Under the pieces are notes generated by a model. That model ran no database searches, was not told the origin of the DNA, and saw only the letters and a list, made by a program, of their open reading frames with translations. Positions 21,495 to 30,865 of a DNA stretch of 64,000 nucleotides are shown in pieces. This DNA is from an uncultured Gammaproteobacteria bacterium (lineage in GTDB: Bacteria; Pseudomonadota; Gammaproteobacteria; HK1): contig OY282353.1 in NCBI GenBank assembly GCA_958295465.1, forward strand, positions 5,075,001-5,139,000, read 5' to 3'. A program made the position numbers and the translations under genes. Position 1 is the first letter of the stretch; every line of letters starts with the position of its first letter.

Positions 21495-22832
21495 ATGGCG
21501 TTGACCTGGCCTGACCCGTATTCCCGCTCTGCCGCCCTCTACCAGCGTGCGAGGGAAGTGCTCGCGGGCGGCAGCACCCGACTTACCACGTTCTTTGCGC
21601 CGTATCCGGTCTACGCGGTCTCGGGCCGCGGCAGCCGGGTCACCGACGCGGACGGGGTGGAGCGGGTCGATTGCCTCAACAACTACATGACCCTCATCCA
21701 CGGGCATGCCCATCCCGAGATCGTCGAGGCGACCATCGAGCAGATCCGACGCGGGAGCTGCTTCGCGATGCCGACGGAGCGCGAGATCGAACTTGCCGAG
21801 ATCATCGCCGAGCGGGTCGATTCGGTGGAGACGGTGCGCTTCTGCAACTCTGGAAGCGAAGCGGTGCTCCTCGCGATCAAGGCGGCGCGCGCCCATACCG
21901 GAAGGCCGATGATCGCGAAGTGCGAGGGCGCGTACCACGGCTGCTACGACCCGGTCGAGGTCAGCCTGAGCTCCTCGCCGGAGAGCTGGGGGGACCCGCG
22001 GGAGCCGGCGCGGGTGCCGTACACCGTCGGACTGCCTGACAAGGTCATGGAAGACGTGGTGGTGCTGCCCTACAACGAGGTCGAGGCGAGTCGGGCGCTC
22101 ATCGAGCGGCACGCGGATCGCCTCGCGGCCATCGTCGTCGATCCGGTTCCGACGAGGGTCGGATGCGTACCCATGCGCAGGGAGTACGCGCAGATGGTGC
22201 GCGAGGCCGCCACCCGGCACGGCATCGTGCTCGTCTTCGACGAGGTCGCGTCGTTCCGGGTGCGCTATCGCGGCGCGCAATCGATGGTCGGGGTGACCCC
22301 GGACCTCACCACCTTCGGCAAGATCATCGGCGGCGGCCTGCCGGTCGGCGCGGTGGGCGGCCGGCGCGAGGTGATGGCGGTGTTCGATGCGTCGAAGGGC
22401 AAGCCCCGCGCATCGCACGGGGGGACGTTCAACGCGAATCCGGCGACGATGGCAGCAGGAGCAGCGTCGATGCGGCTCCTCACCGAGGACTCCCTCGACA
22501 CTCTCAACGCGCGCGGGGACCGCGCCCGGGAACGTATCGACGCGGCCTTCGAGGCGGCCGGGGTCGCCGGGCAGGCGACCGGCGCGGGCTCGCTCGTGAT
22601 GATCCACTTCAACCGCTGCAAGCTCGTCAACCACCGCGACGTATATCGGGACGCGGGCGAATCCCGCCGCATCTCCGACCTGCACAAGGCACTGCTGAAT
22701 CGCGGCTTCATCGTCGGCACGGGCGGCCTCGCGGCGCTCTCCACCGTGAACACCGACCGGGAGATCGACGATCTCGCCGGCGCAATCGAGGACAGCCTGC
22801 GCGAGATGCGGCTGAACGATCCGGGGGCTTGA
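21495..22832 (+). CDS. Class III PLP aminotransferase, glutamate-1-semialdehyde-aminomutase-like
   Basis: The product is 445 residues, a fold-type I PLP enzyme. FCNSGSEAVLLAIKAARAHTG lies from residue 116 in shorter form FCNSGSEAVLLAI, the cofactor aspartate region is VLVFDEVASFRV (D249-E250), and the lysine forming the internal aldimine is K276 in FGKIIGGGLPVG. GGTFNANPATMAAG follows. Overall it is closer to HemL-type aminomutases than to ornithine or 4-aminobutyrate transaminases. As no haem genes are near, it is more likely a catabolic transaminase than true HemL. Start ATG 21495 has GGAGGA upstream. Confidence 0.85.
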   Translation: MALTWPDPYSRSAALYQRAREVLAGGSTRLTTFFAPYPVYAVSGRGSRVTDADGVERVDCLNNYMTLIHGHAHPEIVEATIEQIRRGSCFAMPTEREIELAEIIAERVDSVETVRFCNSGSEAVLLAIKAARAHTGRPMIAKCEGAYHGCYDPVEVSLSSSPESWGDPREPARVPYTVGLPDKVMEDVVVLPYNEVEASRALIERHADRLAAIVVDPVPTRVGCVPMRREYAQMVREAATRHGIVLVFDEVASFRVRYRGAQSMVGVTPDLTTFGKIIGGGLPVGAVGGRREVMAVFDASKGKPRASHGGTFNANPATMAAGAASMRLLTEDSLDTLNARGDRARERIDAAFEAAGVAGQATGAGSLVMIHFNRCKLVNHRDVYRDAGESRRISDLHKALLNRGFIVGTGGLAALSTVNTDREIDDLAGAIEDSLREMRLNDPGA

Positions 22833-22906
22833 TTCGTGCACGGGCCTGCCGGGAGGCTCGCCGGTCGTTCACGGGGTGCGGGTTCGCAAACGTATGTCCC
22901 CCACCG

Positions 22907-23977
22907 CTACACCGGCTCGGGCGGGGCCGGCCCCCCCGGCGGCCACGCCTTCAGTACCGCCTGCACCAGGGTCGCGAGGGGAATCGCGAAGAAGACGCCC
23001 CAGAATCCCCACAGCCCGCCGAACACGAGCACCGCGGTGATGATCGCGATCGGGTGCAGGTTCACGACTTCGGAGAACAGCAGCGGCACCAGCACGTTGC
23101 CGTCGAGCGCCTGGACGATTGCGTACGCGGCCATGATGTAGGCGAAGTCGCTCGTGAATCCCCATTGGAAGTAGGCGATGACGGCGACCGGAAACGTGAC
23201 CGTTACCGCCCCGACGTAGGGAATCACCACCGACAGCCCGACCAGCACGCTGAGCAGCATCGAGAACTGGAGGCCCATCAGCGCGAACGTCATGTAGGTG
23301 ACGATCCACACGATCACGATCTCGATGAACTTCCCGCGAACGTAGTTCCCGATCTGCACGTCGACGTCCGCCCAGACCTGGTCCGCCAGACGCCGATCAT
23401 CCGGCAGGAAATGCGTCACCCACCTGACGATGGTGGTCTTGTCCTTGAGAAAGAAGAACACCATCAGGGGCATGAGGATCAGGTAGACGAGCAGGGTGAG
23501 GATTCCGAGCACGGAGGACAGCGACGCCTGGACGACGTTCTGGCCGATGCCGACCGCCTCGGCGCGGATCTGGTTGATGAGGTCGACGACCTGTTGCTCG
23601 GAGAACAGGTCCGGGTACGTGTGCGGCAGCGCGAGCAGGAGCTCCTGCCCGCGGCCGAGCATCGTCGGAAGCTGCTGCAGGAGCTGCGTCGCCTGACGCG
23701 AGAGCAACGGCAGCAACCCGAACATCACGAAGAAGAGAGCCGTCATGAACGCGACGAAGACCACGAGCACCGCCGCCATCCGCGGAATGCGCTTGCGCTC
23801 CAGCAACCCGATCAGCCCTTCGAGCAGGTACGCGATGACGATGCTCGCGATCACCGGGGCCAGCATCTCCCCGGCCAGGTAGATGATCGCGAAACCGCCG
23901 ATGAGCACGGCGGCAAGCCCGATCACCTGGGGATCGGAGAGATGGCGCTCGAACCAGACGCTGATCGCGTTGGTCAT
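22907..23977 (-). CDS. AI-2E family transporter (PerM/YdiK-like membrane protein)
   Basis: The product is 356 residues with about seven or eight hydrophobic segments in the arrangement of the AI-2E family. There is an N-terminal pair of helices, a long soluble region (about residues 60-200 with RQATQLLQQLPTMLGRG), then helices with the family motif VVIPYVGAVTVTFPVAVIAY and PIAIITAVLVFGGLWGFWGV. Family members export autoinducer-2 in some species, or act as antiporters; the substrate here is unknown. It is the most downstream gene of the minus-strand run but separated from cpoB by about 90 bases, so it may be transcribed independently. Confidence 0.85.
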   Translation of the reverse strand: MTNAISVWFERHLSDPQVIGLAAVLIGGFAIIYLAGEMLAPVIASIVIAYLLEGLIGLLERKRIPRMAAVLVVFVAFMTALFFVMFGLLPLLSRQATQLLQQLPTMLGRGQELLLALPHTYPDLFSEQQVVDLINQIRAEAVGIGQNVVQASLSSVLGILTLLVYLILMPLMVFFFLKDKTTIVRWVTHFLPDDRRLADQVWADVDVQIGNYVRGKFIEIVIVWIVTYMTFALMGLQFSMLLSVLVGLSVVIPYVGAVTVTFPVAVIAYFQWGFTSDFAYIMAAYAIVQALDGNVLVPLLFSEVVNLHPIAIITAVLVFGGLWGFWGVFFAIPLATLVQAVLKAWPPGGPAPPEPV

Positions 23978-24067
23978 GGATCAATCGCGCGTGGCGAGCC
24001 GGTGCTGACGGCCTCGCGGCACCATCCGCACAGCCCCGGTCCGCCGCCTCCGCTCCGGGGGCATCGG

Positions 24068-24913
24068 CTACTCGCGGATGTTCACGAGCCGATTTCGCGC
24101 GAGGCCGGCCGCGGCCGATTGCGGATAGCGTGCAATGAGGTCACCCAGCACCTTCTCGGCTTCCGCCTTGTTGCCGAGCTCGTCATGAACGTATCCAATC
24201 TTCAACAGGGCATGCGTAAGCTTCCGGCTGTTCGGATACGCTGAAACGAGGCGCTGAAACTCCTGTAACGCCGGTTCGAACCGGCGCGTGATGTAATACG
24301 TCTCGCCGAGCCAGTACTGGGCGTTGTCCGCGTAGCTTCCCGCCGGGAACTCGGCAATGAATCGCGTGAATGCGGCCGCGGCGTCCTCGTAGCGACCGGA
24401 CTTCAGCAGGTCGAAGGCGCCCTGGTACGCCTGCTGCTCCGCGAACGGGTCGACTCCGGCGGTGGTGGAGGGCGCCGGGGCCGATGGAGTGGTTGTTGCC
24501 GGCGCAGGGGCGACGGTGGGCGGGCTCGCCTCGGTTTCCGTGGACGCGACCGGAGTCCCGGGCGTGGTGGCCGGTCGCGGTGACGGACTCGCGACCTCGG
24601 CCGGTGAGGCGGACTCGATGCGCTGGAGCCGCTGGTCGACGTCGAGATAGAGCTCCCGCTGGCGCTGCTTGAGCTGATTGATCGCATGCGACTGCTCTTC
24701 GAGCTGACCGCGCAGTTCCCGGACCTCGGTTCCCAGCGATTCCACTTCATCCAAAAGCTTGAGCAGGCTCTCCGTGCCGAGCAGCCGTTCGAGCCGCTTC
24801 AGGCGCTCGTCCAGGGCACGCGCATCGATGACCGGCGCCTGCGCGAATGCAATGCCGGCATGTACGAAACACACCGCAAACGCGAGAACCGCCGTTGTTC
24901 GCTGCAGATTCAT
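24068..24913 (-). CDS. cpoB: Cell division coordinator CpoB (YbgF)
   Basis: CpoB is a periplasmic protein that couples Tol-Pal driven outer-membrane constriction with septal peptidoglycan synthesis. The product is 281 residues: signal peptide MNLQRTTAVLAFAVCFVHAG, a coiled coil at about 35-100 (LDERLKRLERLLG, QLKQRQRELYLDVDQRLQRI), a Pro/Ala/Thr-rich linker to about 160, then TPR repeats beginning AYQGAFDLLKSGRYEDAAAAF with YWLGETYYITRRFEPAL. The gene overlaps pal (ATGA), confirming the tol-pal operon. Confidence 0.93.
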   Translation of the reverse strand: MNLQRTTAVLAFAVCFVHAGIAFAQAPVIDARALDERLKRLERLLGTESLLKLLDEVESLGTEVRELRGQLEEQSHAINQLKQRQRELYLDVDQRLQRIESASPAEVASPSPRPATTPGTPVASTETEASPPTVAPAPATTTPSAPAPSTTAGVDPFAEQQAYQGAFDLLKSGRYEDAAAAFTRFIAEFPAGSYADNAQYWLGETYYITRRFEPALQEFQRLVSAYPNSRKLTHALLKIGYVHDELGNKAEAEKVLGDLIARYPQSAAAGLARNRLVNIRE

Positions 24914-25515
24914 TCACGGACCCGGTAAATGACCTCGACCCGGCGATTGAGTCCCCAGGCCGATGCATCGTGTCCGACGGCCGCGGGACGCTCTTCGCCG
25001 TAGCTGACGGTGCGAATCTGTGGAGCGTTTGCGCCGAGCAAGGTCATGAGCTGGCGGACCGCCTCCGCGCGCCGTTCGCCCAGTGCGACGTTGTACTCGC
25101 GCGAACCGCGTTCGTCGGCATGCCCCTCCAGGGTGATCAATGCACCGGAATGCTCCGAAAGATAGCGCGCGTGCGCTTCGATGGTGCTCCGTTCCGATCC
25201 CGGCACTTCACTCGAATCGAACTCGAAATAGATGGTGCGGGCCGCCAGCGAGCCCGACGGATCGTCGAGCGGATGTCCCTGGAAGCTGCCGGACGCATCG
25301 GTCCCGGTGGTGCCGGTCCCGGTGGTGTCGGTGCTGGATACCGGATCGTCGCCGACGCCGCTCGCGGCTGCGTCGCCCGATGTCTGCGAGCCGGTCCCGG
25401 CATCCCCTTCCACCGTGCCCACCGTGGCGCCGCCGGTGCCCATGGTGCCTTCGCAGGCGGCGAGCACCGCGGCGCTTGCGAGGACGATCACAAGCCCGAA
25501 TGGACGAAATTGCAT
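24910..25515 (-). CDS. pal: Peptidoglycan-associated lipoprotein Pal
   Basis: Pal is an outer-membrane lipoprotein that binds peptidoglycan and the Tol complex. ATG 25515 gives 201 residues; the signal ends in the lipobox LAAC with acylated Cys21 (MQFRPFGLVIVLASAAVLAA then C). A Gly/Thr/Asp-rich, low-complexity linker of about 60 residues is longer than in most Pal proteins. The OmpA-like domain starts TIYFEFDSSEVP, with LEGHADERGSREYNVALGER and VSYGEERPAAVGHD as peptidoglycan-binding motifs. The longer frame to 25629 reaches back to the tolB stop and was rejected because the signal peptide fixes the start. Confidence 0.95.
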   Translation of the reverse strand: MQFRPFGLVIVLASAAVLAACEGTMGTGGATVGTVEGDAGTGSQTSGDAAASGVGDDPVSSTDTTGTGTTGTDASGSFQGHPLDDPSGSLAARTIYFEFDSSEVPGSERSTIEAHARYLSEHSGALITLEGHADERGSREYNVALGERRAEAVRQLMTLLGANAPQIRTVSYGEERPAAVGHDASAWGLNRRVEVIYRVRE

Positions 25516-25628
25516 GGGGCGGTCTCCTGAGAGTGTCCGGGCGGCGGTGACGAAGTCCGGCTTGCGGTATTTCGGCGGGCCGTGGATCGAAAGATGGAGA
25601 TATGCATCGGGTCCGCCGTGATCGGACA

Positions 25629-26927
25629 TCAGTTCCGAAACGGGGACCAGGCCGGCTCGCGGACTCCCCCCGTCTGAACCGCCAGCCGCTGGTGCATCCG
25701 CCCGTCCTGGGACACTGCGGCCAGCATCGAACCCGCGCCATCGCTCGTAGCATACAGGATCATGCGGCCGTTCGGCGCGAAGGTGGGCGACTCGTCGAGC
25801 TCCGAATCGGTCAGCACCCGCAACGCGCCGTTCTCCAGATCGAGGAGCCCGATACGGTATCGGCCGTCATCGCGGTGCACGAGCGCGAGCTTGGCGCCAT
25901 CGGGTGAATAGACGGGACGGGCGTTGTAGCTTCCCTCGAACGTGAGGCGCTCCGGGCGCCCTCCCTCCACCACGACACGATAGATTTGCGGCTTGCCGCC
26001 ACGATCCGACGTGAACGCCAGGGATCGCCCGTCCGGTGACCATGACGGCTCGGTGTCGATTGCGGCGTTCCGCGTGATCCTGCGAAGGCGCATGGTCCGG
26101 AGATCCATGGCGTAGATCTCGGGATTGCCGTCCTTGGAGAGGGTCATCGCGAGATGGCGCCCATCGGGGGAGAACGCCGGAGCGCCGTTGATGCCCGGGA
26201 AGGACGCGACGCTTTCGCGCTCGCCGCTCGTGATGTCCTGGATGAAGATGCGGGGCTGTCCGGATTCGAACGAGACGTATGCGAGCTTCTTTCCGTCCGG
26301 CGACCACGACGGCGACATGACGGGCTGCGCCGAATCGAGGATGACGTGTTCGTTGTGCCCGTCCACGTCCGCAACCGCCAGCGCATAACGCGCCTTGCCG
26401 TCCGCGCCGGCCACCTCGGTGACGTAGGCGACCCTCGTATCGAATGCGCCGCGGATCCCGGTGAGCTTCTCGTAGACCTGATCCGCGATCCGGTGCGCAA
26501 CCCTGCGCATCGCCTGCTTGCTCGCGGTCAACTGGAAGCCGACGATCCGCTTGCTCCGCAGCACGTCGTAGAGCTGGTACTCGACAACGTACCCTCCATC
26601 GACGGCGGGGGTGACGTTGCCGATGACCAGACTGCCGGTGCCGAGCAGCCGCCAGTCCTTGAAATCGATCTGGGCGTGTCGCAACGGCCTGCTCGGCAGG
26701 CTGTCGAACGGTATCGGCTCGAACAGGCCGGAGCGTGCGAGGTCGTCGGCGATGATCGTCGCGACGTCGACAGGCAAGGGCTCGCCGCCGTGCTGCCATC
26801 CGAACGGGACGATCGCGACCGGCAGCTTCGCCTCCGTGCTCCTGGTGATCCTGATCTTGATGACCGCCTGCGCGGCATTCGCGAGGAAGATCGCGACGAG
26901 CATCGCGATGATGATGCGTCCAGTCAA
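25629..26927 (-). CDS. tolB: Tol-Pal system beta-propeller protein TolB
   Basis: TolB is a periplasmic protein bridging TolA and Pal. The product is 432 residues. The signal peptide [21 protein letters not shown] is followed by the N-terminal D1 domain ([24 protein letters not shown]). A six-bladed propeller follows, with repeated [50 protein letters not shown] and [11 protein letters not shown] motifs. It starts 3 bases after the tolA stop, so it is translationally linked to it. Confidence 0.96.
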   Translation of the reverse strand: MTGRIIIAMLVAIFLANAAQAVIKIRITRSTEAKLPVAIVPFGWQHGGEPLPVDVATIIADDLARSGLFEPIPFDSLPSRPLRHAQIDFKDWRLLGTGSLVIGNVTPAVDGGYVVEYQLYDVLRSKRIVGFQLTASKQAMRRVAHRIADQVYEKLTGIRGAFDTRVAYVTEVAGADGKARYALAVADVDGHNEHVILDSAQPVMSPSWSPDGKKLAYVSFESGQPRIFIQDITSGERESVASFPGINGAPAFSPDGRHLAMTLSKDGNPEIYAMDLRTMRLRRITRNAAIDTEPSWSPDGRSLAFTSDRGGKPQIYRVVVEGGRPERLTFEGSYNARPVYSPDGAKLALVHRDDGRYRIGLLDLENGALRVLTDSELDESPTFAPNGRMILYATSDGAGSMLAAVSQDGRMHQRLAVQTGGVREPAWSPFRN

Positions 26928-26930
26928 TTT

Positions 26931-28061
26931 CTATGCCTCGGGCTCGAAGGTGATCATGATCTGGCGATCGAACAGCGACGGGTCCTTGGGTACGGGAAGC
27001 GGAGAGGCCCGCAGCACCGCCTCCTCCACCGATCGGTCGAACGTGCCACTGCCGCTGCTGGTGCGGATCTCCACCTTCACGACCTCACCTCCCGGGATCT
27101 GCGAGACGCGTACCACGCATGCGAGTCCCGGCTCGGTGCCCGGAGGACGCAACCAGTTGCGCTCGATCCTGTCCTTGATCTGTGCAATATATTCCACACG
27201 TCCGGCGTCGAGCAACGCAAGGCGCTCCTTCTCGAGTTGCTCGTCTTCCCGGGCGATCGCTTCCTGAAGGGCACGACGCTCCTCCTCCTTCTTGCGACGG
27301 GCCTCCTCGGCCCGCTTGCGTTCCGCCTCGGCCTTCTTCCTCTCCGCCTCGATACGCCTGCGCTCCGCCTCGGCCTTCTCCTTCTCCGCCTCGATACGCC
27401 TGCGCTCCGCCTCGGCCTTCTCCTTCTCCGCCTCGATACGCCTGCGCTCCGCCTCGGCCTTTCGGCGAGCTTCCTCGGCGCGATCCCGCTCCGCCCTGGC
27501 GGCCTGCGCCTGCTCCTCGATCCGGCGTTTCTGCTCCGCTTCCTCACGGCGCTGCCGCTCGATCCGCGCGAGCTGTTCCTGCTCCTCGGCCCGCCGTACC
27601 GCCAGCGCCGCCTTCTCCTTCTCCATCGCCTCGAGCCGCTTCGCCTCCACTTCGCGTTTCCGTGTGAATTCCGCGAGGCGTTCCGTCTCCCGACGTTCAC
27701 GTTCGCGCTCGGCCGCAATGTACTCCTGCTGGCGCTCGCGCTGCATCCGTTCGAGCTCGATGAGCCGGTTCTCTTCGTCGTTCCGGCGGCGGCGCGCGGA
27801 TTCCGCTTCATGCTCGAGCTGCTCGATTCGCTCGCGTTCCTTCCTGCGCCGCTGTTCATCCTGCTCGCGCAGACGCTCGAGCTCCTCGGTGATCTGCTTC
27901 TCGTCGATGACCACGGCCTCGACCGGCTCGACCCGGGGGCTGGCCGCCACCGGCGCCGGCGCGTCTCCAAGCCTGAAGACGAGCACCGACGCAACCACCG
28001 CATGAAGCAGCACCGCGTACACGATCGGCAGCAGCCGATCGTGCAGTGGCTCCCTGCTCAT
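26931..28061 (-). CDS. tolA: Cell envelope protein TolA
   Basis: TolA spans the periplasm from the inner membrane and transmits proton-motive force energy to Pal and TolB. The product is 376 residues. The single membrane helix LLPIVYAVLLHAVVASVLVF lies at the N-terminus and contains the conserved His that pairs with TolQ and TolR. Residues about 55-275 are a long charged alpha-helical rod, with three copies of a 14-residue unit built on AEAERRRIEAEKEK. The C-terminal domain (YIAQIKDRIERNWLRPPG, CVVRVSQIPGGEVV) is TolA/TonB-like. The gene overlaps tolR by 4 bases. Confidence 0.94.
   Translation of the reverse strand: MSREPLHDRLLPIVYAVLLHAVVASVLVFRLGDAPAPVAASPRVEPVEAVVIDEKQITEELERLREQDEQRRRKERERIEQLEHEAESARRRRNDEENRLIELERMQRERQQEYIAAERERERRETERLAEFTRKREVEAKRLEAMEKEKAALAVRRAEEQEQLARIERQRREEAEQKRRIEEQAQAARAERDRAEEARRKAEAERRRIEAEKEKAEAERRRIEAEKEKAEAERRRIEAERKKAEAERKRAEEARRKKEEERRALQEAIAREDEQLEKERLALLDAGRVEYIAQIKDRIERNWLRPPGTEPGLACVVRVSQIPGGEVVKVEIRTSSGSGTFDRSVEEAVLRASPLPVPKDPSLFDRQIMITFEPEA
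27346..27470. repeat. Tandem 42-bp repeats inside tolA
   Basis: This stretch is nearly perfect 42-base tandem repeats (about three units), each encoding 14 residues of the TolA coiled-coil rod. The nucleotide identity between units is high, including synonymous positions, which points to recent expansion; copy number is likely to vary between strains. In-frame gain or loss would only alter rod length. Coordinates are approximate to a few bases. Confidence 0.8.
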
Positions 28062-28492
28062 TGCCGCATCTCCCGCGGCGCCTCGGTCATCAGCCCGACG
28101 CTGGGCGCTCCGGCCCGCTGCAGGATCGTCATCAGGAGGACGACGTCCCCGTACGGCACGTTCTCGTCGCCGCGCACCACGATCGCCAACCCCGGCCGAT
28201 GGCGCAGCAGCGCCCCGACCCTGGCGGCGAGAACCCGCGGCTCGATCGGCGCGCCCTGGTTCTCGCCATAGTTCAGGTAGTAGCTGCCGGTGGCGTCGAT
28301 GGTGACCACGAGCGGCTCTTGCGTCTCGACGTCGAGCGGCTCCGCACCGGCCTGGGGCAGGTCGACCTTGACGCCCTGGGTCAGCAACGGCGCGGTGATC
28401 ACGAAGATCACCAGGAGCACCAGCATCACGTCGATGTAGGGGACGACGTTGATCTCGGACATCGGACGCCTTCGCACCCTGTGCCTAGCCAT
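28058..28492 (-). CDS. tolR: Tol-Pal system proton channel subunit TolR
   Basis: TolR is an ExbD-family inner-membrane protein that forms the proton channel with TolQ. The product is 144 residues: a short basic cytoplasmic N-terminus, the membrane helix VPYIDVMLVLLVIFVITAPL with the proton-carrying Asp in YIDVMLVLL, then a periplasmic domain (VVTIDATGSYYLNYGE, LAIVVRGDENVPYGDVVLLM). The length is normal. There are about 80 bases between the tolQ stop and this start, an unusually long gap for this operon. Confidence 0.95.
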   Translation of the reverse strand: MARHRVRRRPMSEINVVPYIDVMLVLLVIFVITAPLLTQGVKVDLPQAGAEPLDVETQEPLVVTIDATGSYYLNYGENQGAPIEPRVLAARVGALLRHRPGLAIVVRGDENVPYGDVVLLMTILQRAGAPSVGLMTEAPREMRQ

Positions 28493-28573
28493 GACGCGAG
28501 CCCCCGTGGCGGCTCACGGGCATCCCGTGGTTCGACATTCCAGTGGGGCGGCAGGTTCGAAGGCAGGCTTCGC

Positions 28574-29248
28574 TCATTGATGGGCCTGGCGCTGGAGAAT
28601 GGTGGAGAACTCGTCGACGAATGCGTCGTACCGGTTGTGAAGCCGCTCGACGTCGTGTGCGAAACTGTTGTAGGCGATGACCGCGGGGATGGCCGCGAAC
28701 AGCCCCATCGCGGTCGCGATCAGGGCCTCGGCGATGCCCGGCGCCACCATTGCGATGGTGGCCTGCTGTACGTTCCCCAGCGCCCGGAACGAATTCATGA
28801 TCCCCCACACCGTCCCGAACAGCCCGATGTACGGACTCGTCGAGCCGACGGTGGCGAGAAACGAGAGGTTCAGCTCCAGGTGTTCGACCTCCCGGCCCAA
28901 TGCGATCCGCATCGCCCGCTCCGTTCCGGTCAATACGTCCCGGGCCTCGACCGCTTTCTGTCCGCGCAGCCGTGCGAATTCTTTGAATCCTGCATGGAAA
29001 ATGCATTCCATGCCGGCCGCTCCGGTCCTGCGTACGTCGATCCGGTTGAAGACCTCGACAAGATCGATTCCCGACCAGAACTGGTCCTCGAACGCATTGG
29101 CGGCGCGCGTGGCGCGTCCCAGCACGAAGTGCTTGCGGAAGATCATCGTCCACGCGACGAAGGAAGCCAGACCCAGGAGGGCCATGACGAGCTGAACCAC
29201 GAGGCTCGCGTTCAGCGCCAGGGCGAAAAGAGAGAGATCAGTGCTCAA
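28574..29248 (-). CDS. tolQ: Tol-Pal system proton channel subunit TolQ
   Basis: TolQ is a MotA/ExbB-family membrane protein that energises TolA with TolR. The likely start is TTG 29248, with AGGAG about seven bases upstream; it gives 224 residues and LSTDLSLFALALNASLVV as the N-terminus, matching family length. No ATG gives a sensible start, and the longer frame is antisense to ybgC. Three membrane segments are visible: VVQLVMALLGLASFVAWTMI, GLFGTVWGIMNSF, and PGIAEALIATAMGLFAAIPA. It overlaps ybgC by 11 bases. Confidence 0.93.
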   Translation of the reverse strand: MSTDLSLFALALNASLVVQLVMALLGLASFVAWTMIFRKHFVLGRATRAANAFEDQFWSGIDLVEVFNRIDVRRTGAAGMECIFHAGFKEFARLRGQKAVEARDVLTGTERAMRIALGREVEHLELNLSFLATVGSTSPYIGLFGTVWGIMNSFRALGNVQQATIAMVAPGIAEALIATAMGLFAAIPAVIAYNSFAHDVERLHNRYDAFVDEFSTILQRQAHQ

Positions 29249-29675
29249 GTTCCAACTCCTGCTGCAATGAGGTGGGGATGCCGCGAGGCCGGAACGTCTC
29301 GATGTCGACGCAGCCGACCCTGATCCTGGCATGGCAGAGTGGCTCGCAGCTCGCGCTTCGCACGTCCTGCGCCAGCTCGACCGAAGCGCGGCGCAATGCC
29401 AGCACCCGGACGTCGACGTCGAGCCGCTCGTCGAACCGGGCGGGGCGCCGGAACTCGACGCTCGCCCGGGCGACCACGAACTGGAGACGGTGGTGGTCCC
29501 GCATGCGGGCCTGGTCACAGCCAAGCGCGCGCAACCACTCGGTGCGCGCTCGTTCCATGAACTTCAGATAGTTCGCGTAGTACACGATACCGCCCGCGTC
29601 GGTGTCCTCCCAGTACACGCGCACCGGCCAGACGAACGCGCGACCCGTATGGCGAATGAGCGAGGCGGCCGTCAT
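29238..29675 (-). CDS. ybgC: Acyl-CoA thioesterase YbgC (Tol-Pal associated)
   Basis: YbgC is a hot-dog fold thioesterase acting on acyl-CoA or acyl-ACP, nearly always the first gene of the tol-pal operon. The product is 145 residues. The N-terminal VRVYWEDTDAGGIVYYANYL contains the catalytic Asp of the 4HBT family (DTDAGGIVY), and FMERARTEWLRALG follows. Length and position fit. The connection between its thioesterase activity and envelope constriction is not established. Confidence 0.94.
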   Translation of the reverse strand: MTAASLIRHTGRAFVWPVRVYWEDTDAGGIVYYANYLKFMERARTEWLRALGCDQARMRDHHRLQFVVARASVEFRRPARFDERLDVDVRVLALRRASVELAQDVRSASCEPLCHARIRVGCVDIETFRPRGIPTSLQQELELEH

Positions 29676-29695
29676 TGCGATTGCGAGGCCCCGGC

Positions 29696-30865
29696 TCAGG
29701 TGGATTCTTCGAACAGGTCAGGCTCGGCCGGCGCCGGGTGGCCCGACGGTGGCTTCAGACCGAAATGCGTCCAGGCGGTTCGGGTCGCCATCCGCCCCCT
29801 CGGCGTGCGCATGAGGAATCCCTGCTGGATGAGATAGGGCTCGATCACGTCCTCGATGGTGTCGCGCTCTTCCCCGATCGCGGCGGCGAGGTTGTCGATG
29901 CCGACCGGCCCGCCGTCGAACTTCTCGATGATCGCGAGCAGCAGCTTGCGATCCATCAGGTCGAACCCGTGCGCATCGACGTCGAGCAGGTCGAGGGCAC
30001 GGCTCGCGGTGGCCGCGGCAACCCGCCCGTCCGCCTTCACCTCCGCGTAGTCGCGGACCCTTCGCAACAGGCGGTTCGCGATGCGGGGCGTTCCGCGCGA
30101 GCGGGCCGCGATCTCGCCGGCGCCGTCCTCGGTGACCTCGACGCCGAGGATGGCGGCCGAGCGCGCGACGATGCGCGCGAGGTCGGCGACGCCGTAGAAC
30201 TCCAGCCGCTGGACGATGCCGAACCGGTCACGGAGCGGGGAGGTCAGCATCCCGGCGCGCGTCGTCGCGCCGACGAGGGTGAACGGCGGGAGATCGAGCT
30301 TGATCGACCGCGCGGCCGGACCTTCACCGATGACGATGTCGAGCTGGTAGTCCTCCATCGCCGGATAGAGGATCTCCTCCACCGCGGGATTCAGCCGATG
30401 CATCTCGTCGATGAAGAGCACGTCGCGCGGTTCCAGGTTGGTAAGCAGCGCCGCGAGATCGCCCGAGCGCTCGAGAACGGGGCCCGCGGTCTGGCGCAGG
30501 CCGGCCTGCATCTCGTTCGCGACGATGTGGGCCAGGGTGGTCTTGCCGAGGCCCGGTGGACCGAAGATGAGGAGATGGTCGAGGGCTTCGCCCCGCCGGC
30601 GGGCCGCCTCGATGAAGATCTCCATCTGCTTGAGCACGGCCGGTTGACCCACGAAATCCGTGAGCCGCTTCGGGCGAATGGCCCGATCGAGTGCCTGATC
30701 CTCGACTCTGGCCAGCCCGGTGACGAGACGTTCCATCTCCATCGGTCCTGCCGGTGCGGCGGCGTCCGGCGGTGCGTCCGGCTCCAAGGCCCCGGCGGCC
30801 GGAGCCGGCTCCCGGACCGACTGCATCACGGCCGTTCCCGGCCTCGGCTCTTCCGGTCGCGTCAT
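29696..30865 (-). CDS. ruvB: Holliday junction branch migration helicase RuvB
   Basis: RuvB is the AAA+ motor that, with RuvA, drives branch migration. The core contains [20 protein letters not shown] (Walker A), [17 protein letters not shown] (Walker B), [20 protein letters not shown] and [16 protein letters not shown], and ends with [18 protein letters not shown]. From ATG 30865 it has 389 residues, about 40 more than usual, because of a Pro/Ala-rich N-terminus. An internal ATG at 30742 preceded by AGGA would give 348 residues beginning MEMERLVTG, the standard family start, and is a serious alternative. Another ATG lies at 30874. Confidence 0.95.
   Translation of the reverse strand: MTRPEEPRPGTAVMQSVREPAPAAGALEPDAPPDAAAPAGPMEMERLVTGLARVEDQALDRAIRPKRLTDFVGQPAVLKQMEIFIEAARRRGEALDHLLIFGPPGLGKTTLAHIVANEMQAGLRQTAGPVLERSGDLAALLTNLEPRDVLFIDEMHRLNPAVEEILYPAMEDYQLDIVIGEGPAARSIKLDLPPFTLVGATTRAGMLTSPLRDRFGIVQRLEFYGVADLARIVARSAAILGVEVTEDGAGEIAARSRGTPRIANRLLRRVRDYAEVKADGRVAAATASRALDLLDVDAHGFDLMDRKLLLAIIEKFDGGPVGIDNLAAAIGEERDTIEDVIEPYLIQQGFLMRTPRGRMATRTAWTHFGLKPPSGHPAPAEPDLFEEST

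Noticed and set aside
27346-27470. Independent repeat element in tolA
   Set aside because: The repeats keep frame exactly and encode the TolA coiled-coil rod, so they belong to the gene.
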